NCBI GenBank assembly: GCA_937934165.1
Contig: CALGZX010000094.1
Span: 1-26,047 of the forward strand
Direction: 5' to 3'
DNA length: 26,047 bases
Source: an uncultured Collinsella sp.
Lineage (GTDB): Bacteria > Actinomycetota > Coriobacteriia > Coriobacteriales > Coriobacteriaceae
Made by a program: the position numbers and the translations under genes. Shown here piece after piece: positions 23,273 to 26,047 of the stretch (position 1 is the first letter of the stretch; every line of letters begins with the position of its first letter). The notes beneath the pieces were generated by a model, which saw only the letters and a list, made by a program, of their open reading frames with translations, ran no database searches and was not told where the DNA came from.

Positions 23273-25288
23273 CTACATCACCTCCGCGTGAGGGGTCAAA
23301 CCATTTGCCTTGAGCACCTCGTCGGGGAGCTCGGAATAGAAGTGCTCGGTGCCGGGCACGCGCTTGAAGACCGGACGGGTGTCCAGGCCAATACGCGGAT
23401 GGCTCGAGCGGGGCGCGAAGCGATCGCCCTTGGGGAAATCGCGCGGGCTCGGAACGGCGCCGGGCACCTGGTGCAGGCGACCCGAACCGCTCTCGATGGA
23501 CAGAACGGAACCCAGAAGACCGCGGGTGTACTCGTGGATCGGGTTGGTGAGCAGCTCCTTGGTGGGTGCCTGCTCGATAACCTGGCCAGCGTACATAACC
23601 GTGATGTTGTGGGCGACCTCGGCGACCAGAGCCAGGTCATGCGAAACGAAGATCATGGCAAAGCCGAGCTTGGCCTGAAGATCGTTGAGCAGCTTGATGA
23701 CCTGCTTCTGGACGGTAACGTCCAGAGCGGTCGTGGGCTCGTCGCAGATGACCAGCTTGGGGTCGCGAGTAAGGGCCATAGCGATCAGGACACGCTGACG
23801 CTGGCCGCCGGAGAGCTCATGCGGATAGCTCTCGAGTGTGCGCTTGGGATCGAGGCCGACGAGCTCCAGGAGCTCCTCGGCGCTGCGGGTTCCGCCGCGC
23901 TTGGTGAGCTGCTTCATCTGGGCAGAGATGAGCATGGAAGGGTTGAGCGAGGACAGGGCGTCCTGATAGACCATAGCGATATCGGTACCGCGCAGGCCGA
24001 ACCACTCCTTCTTGCTCATCTTGAGCAGGTCGCGGCCCTCCCAGAGAACCTCGCCGGAAAGATGCTCGTCATCGTCGGTCAGGCCCATGATGGCCAGCGT
24101 GGTGATGGACTTACCGCAGCCGGACTCGCCTACCAGGCCCATGGTCTGGCCGGGACGGACGTCAAAGTTAACGTGGTCGACGACATTGATGTCACCGTGG
24201 TGCTCAAACTGGATGCAGAAATCGCGGACCGAAAGGATCGGCTCAACGGACTCATCGGGCACATGGCGGTCGTTACGTTTGAGCTCGACATCGCGCAGGG
24301 CGCCAAGACGGGCGGACAGGGACTGAGCCTGCTCCTTGTAGGCACGAACGGGGTCGGAGACCAGCAGGTCGGCCTCGCGGCGCTTGGAGGAGTCGGTCGG
24401 ATCCAGGGCGGCGGAGGGAGCAGCGGCCATGGCGTCGGTAATGCCCTCGGAGAGGATGTTGAGCGCCAGGCAGGTGATCATAATGGCCAGGCCCGGGAAC
24501 AGCGCTTGCCACCAACGGCCAGCGAGCACGCCACCGCGAGCATCGGCGAGGATGTTGCCCCAGGTAGCGGTAGGCTCCTGAATACCAGCGCCGATAAAGG
24601 TCAGCGAGGCCTCGAAGATGATGGCGTCGGCGACCAGGGTAACGGTGAAGACCATGATCGGGGCGATGCAGTTACGCAGAACATGCTTGATCAAAATCCA
24701 CGGAGCCTTGGCGCCGGAAACGATGACCGCGCGGACATAGTCCTCGCCGTACTCGGACACGATGTTGGCGCGCACGATACGGGCAATCTGCGGGGTGTAC
24801 ATAAAGCCGATGGCGAAGATGATCGACGGCACGGAATTGCCCAGGATGGAGACGAAGACGGCAGCGAGGGCGATGCCCGGGATGGACATGATGATGTCCA
24901 GGATGCGCATGATCGCCTCGGAAACGGACTTGCGCGAAACCGCCGCGAGGGCGCCCACGACCGAGCCGCAAACCAGAGCCATGGCAGTGGCGCCAAAGCC
25001 GATGATCAGCGAGTAACGACCACCGTAGAGCATGCGCGACAGAATGTCGCGACCCTTATCGTCGGTACCGAAGATAAATCCGTTGCCGGGAGCCTGGCGA
25101 GCAGTGAAAATCTCGACCGGGCTATAGGGGGCAAGAAGGGGCGCCAGAATCGCGGTCAGGGCGACCAGTGCCAGCACGACGGCGGCAATCTTAGAAGACA
25201 GCGTCATCTTCTTCCAGCCACCGAGCTTGAGCCCCTTGGAGGCAGCTTTCTCGAGCTGCTCGGTTTGCTTCTCTCGAATCTTTACCAT
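23273..25288 (-). CDS. Fused OppC-type permease and OppD-type ATPase (Sat/SiaG/NanD-like)
   Basis: This is a 671-aa single-chain transporter subunit. Residues ~1-290 are an OppC permease with a first helix at ~32-53, the hallmark FGTDDKGRDILSRMLYGGR (~73-91), and a coupling loop near YVRAVIVSGAKAPWI. A hydrophilic linker (~290-350) follows. Residues ~350-671 are an OppD ATPase with Walker A GESGCGKSIT (~386), Q-loop YQDALSSLNP, signature LSGGQRQRVLIA, Walker B LVICDEPTTALD and H-loop FVSHDLALV. The C-terminal extension has lost the usual cysteines (GDRFAPRSSHP where GCxFxxRCPxA is typical). Such fusions are the known layout of Sat/Sia/Nan sialic acid importers. The junction is continuous in frame, so I do not read it as an assembly artefact. 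Confidence 0.9.
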   Translation of the reverse strand: MVKIREKQTEQLEKAASKGLKLGGWKKMTLSSKIAAVVLALVALTAILAPLLAPYSPVEIFTARQAPGNGFIFGTDDKGRDILSRMLYGGRYSLIIGFGATAMALVCGSVVGALAAVSRKSVSEAIMRILDIIMSIPGIALAAVFVSILGNSVPSIIFAIGFMYTPQIARIVRANIVSEYGEDYVRAVIVSGAKAPWILIKHVLRNCIAPIMVFTVTLVADAIIFEASLTFIGAGIQEPTATWGNILADARGGVLAGRWWQALFPGLAIMITCLALNILSEGITDAMAAAPSAALDPTDSSKRREADLLVSDPVRAYKEQAQSLSARLGALRDVELKRNDRHVPDESVEPILSVRDFCIQFEHHGDINVVDHVNFDVRPGQTMGLVGESGCGKSITTLAIMGLTDDDEHLSGEVLWEGRDLLKMSKKEWFGLRGTDIAMVYQDALSSLNPSMLISAQMKQLTKRGGTRSAEELLELVGLDPKRTLESYPHELSGGQRQRVLIAMALTRDPKLVICDEPTTALDVTVQKQVIKLLNDLQAKLGFAMIFVSHDLALVAEVAHNITVMYAGQVIEQAPTKELLTNPIHEYTRGLLGSVLSIESGSGRLHQVPGAVPSPRDFPKGDRFAPRSSHPRIGLDTRPVFKRVPGTEHFYSELPDEVLKANGLTPHAEVM

Positions 25289-25291
25289 AAT

Positions 25292-26047
25292 CTACACCGT
25301 CCTGATGCGCGGGTTGATGAGCAGGTAGAGCATGTCAACCACGATGTTGATGATGATGAAGGCAAGAGCAACGACGATGACGACGCCCTGAACCAGGTTC
25401 GCCTCGTTGCCCTGAACGCCCTGCAGAATCGCAGTACCCATGCCGGGGAGGTTGAAGATGACCTCGATGACGACGGCGCCGCCCATAAGGTAACCGATCT
25501 TAAGACCGAGGGTGGTGACCGGGGTGATCAGCGCGTTGCGCAAAACGTTGATGCCGACGACGACCTTCTCGGGAACGCCGGCGCCACGGGCCATGCGGAC
25601 GTAGTCCTTGTCGAGCTCCTCGACCATGGCGGTACGCACGATACGAGTCATCTGGCCCGTCAGCGGGAATGCCAGGGCGATAGCGGGCATGATCATACGT
25701 CCCAGATAGCCAGCCGGGTTGGTGGTGAAGTGAGGCAGAGCACCCGATGCCGGGAGCACCTTAAGGTAGGAAGAGAACAGCAGGATCAACAGGACGGCAA
25801 GCCAGAACGACGGGGTTGCCAAGCCGGCGATGGAGAAGACGCGGATCACTTGGTCCGGCCATTTATCGCGATACAGTGCCGCGATGACGCCGAGCAAAAA
25901 CGAGACGACCGCGCCGATGGCAAGACCGATGAAGGTCAGCTGCATCGTGACGGGCAGGGCCGTGGAGATGCGCTTGGCAACGGAGTTGCGAGCAGCACCA
26001 TAGGTGCCCATGTCACCATGGATCAAATCGCCCATATAGCGCACGTA
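25292..26047 (-). CDS. OppB-type permease, probable sialic acid importer (N-terminus beyond the window)
   Basis: The C-terminal ~250 residues of an OppB-family permease are present. They begin within the typical loop (RYMGDLIHGDMGTYG, where homologues have YMGDLLHGDLG), so the first membrane helix and start lie outside the right edge. About five helices follow, with the coupling loop DYVRMARGAGVPEKVVVGINVLRNALITP (parts: DYVRMARGAGV, LRNALITPV) and the ending LINPRIRTV. Its stop is 3 nt before the fusion gene. It should form the membrane pore with the permease half of that fusion. The binding-protein gene is expected further upstream, outside the window. Confidence 0.9.
   Translation of the reverse strand, partial: YVRYMGDLIHGDMGTYGAARNSVAKRISTALPVTMQLTFIGLAIGAVVSFLLGVIAALYRDKWPDQVIRVFSIAGLATPSFWLAVLLILLFSSYLKVLPASGALPHFTTNPAGYLGRMIMPAIALAFPLTGQMTRIVRTAMVEELDKDYVRMARGAGVPEKVVVGINVLRNALITPVTTLGLKIGYLMGGAVVIEVIFNLPGMGTAILQGVQGNEANLVQGVVIVVALAFIIINIVVDMLYLLINPRIRTV

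Noticed and set aside
23273..25288. Permease-ATPase fusion as a sequencing error joining two genes
   Set aside because: The linker is in frame, hydrophilic and about 60 residues long, and the same fusion is known in Sat-type sialic acid transporters.

Overview
The window looks like a piece of a Coriobacteriia (Actinomycetota) chromosome, most like Collinsella. That is an inference from the high G+C content, the actinobacterial gene order rapZ-whiA-gapA-pgk-tpiA-(gpmI)-secG, and a host-glycan (sialic acid) catabolic operon typical of gut bacteria. Every gene I can support lies on the minus strand, so transcription runs from high to low coordinates. The long plus-strand reading frames are antisense shadows.

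From right to left: (1) 17588-26047 is a sialic-acid uptake and catabolism operon. It begins beyond the right edge with an OppB-type permease (partial), followed by a fused OppC permease-OppD ATPase, an OppF-type ATPase, two tandem acetyl-xylan-esterase-family hydrolases (one lacking its nucleophile serine), a DHDPS/NanA-family aldolase, a ROK kinase with a NanK-like motif, and NanE. The permease-ATPase fusion is the arrangement known for Sat/Sia/Nan-type sialic acid ABC transporters; the binding protein is presumably outside the window. The expected pathway is uptake, de-O-acetylation, aldol cleavage to ManNAc, phosphorylation, and epimerisation to GlcNAc-6-P.

(2) 10342-17468 is the actinobacterial core block: rapZ, whiA, gapA, pgk, tpiA, gpmI, secG. 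The usual yvcK between rapZ and whiA is absent, and gpmI has joined the glycolytic run between tpiA and secG. Terminators separate gapA from pgk, gpmI from secG, and close secG. A 14-bp perfect palindrome lies upstream of gapA.

(3) 4106-10048 is a complete oligopeptide (Opp/Dpp) ABC transporter operon: Tat-like lipoprotein binding protein, two permeases and two ATPases. Translation is tightly coupled, and a hairpin separates the binding-protein gene from the rest.

(4) 3515-4105 contains no gene but is dense in inverted repeats: two palindromes of 117 and 127 nt, three smaller back-to-back hairpins, and an outer 12-bp inverted pair around the first palindrome. tRNA-Leu(GAG) follows at 3423-3512 with its own promoter and terminator.

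(5) 193-3363 is a partner-switching signalling pair: a PAS-GAF-SpoIIE (PP2C) phosphatase followed by a protein that fuses a STAS (anti-anti-sigma) domain to an RsbW-type HATPase (anti-sigma kinase) domain. No sigma factor gene is visible beside them.
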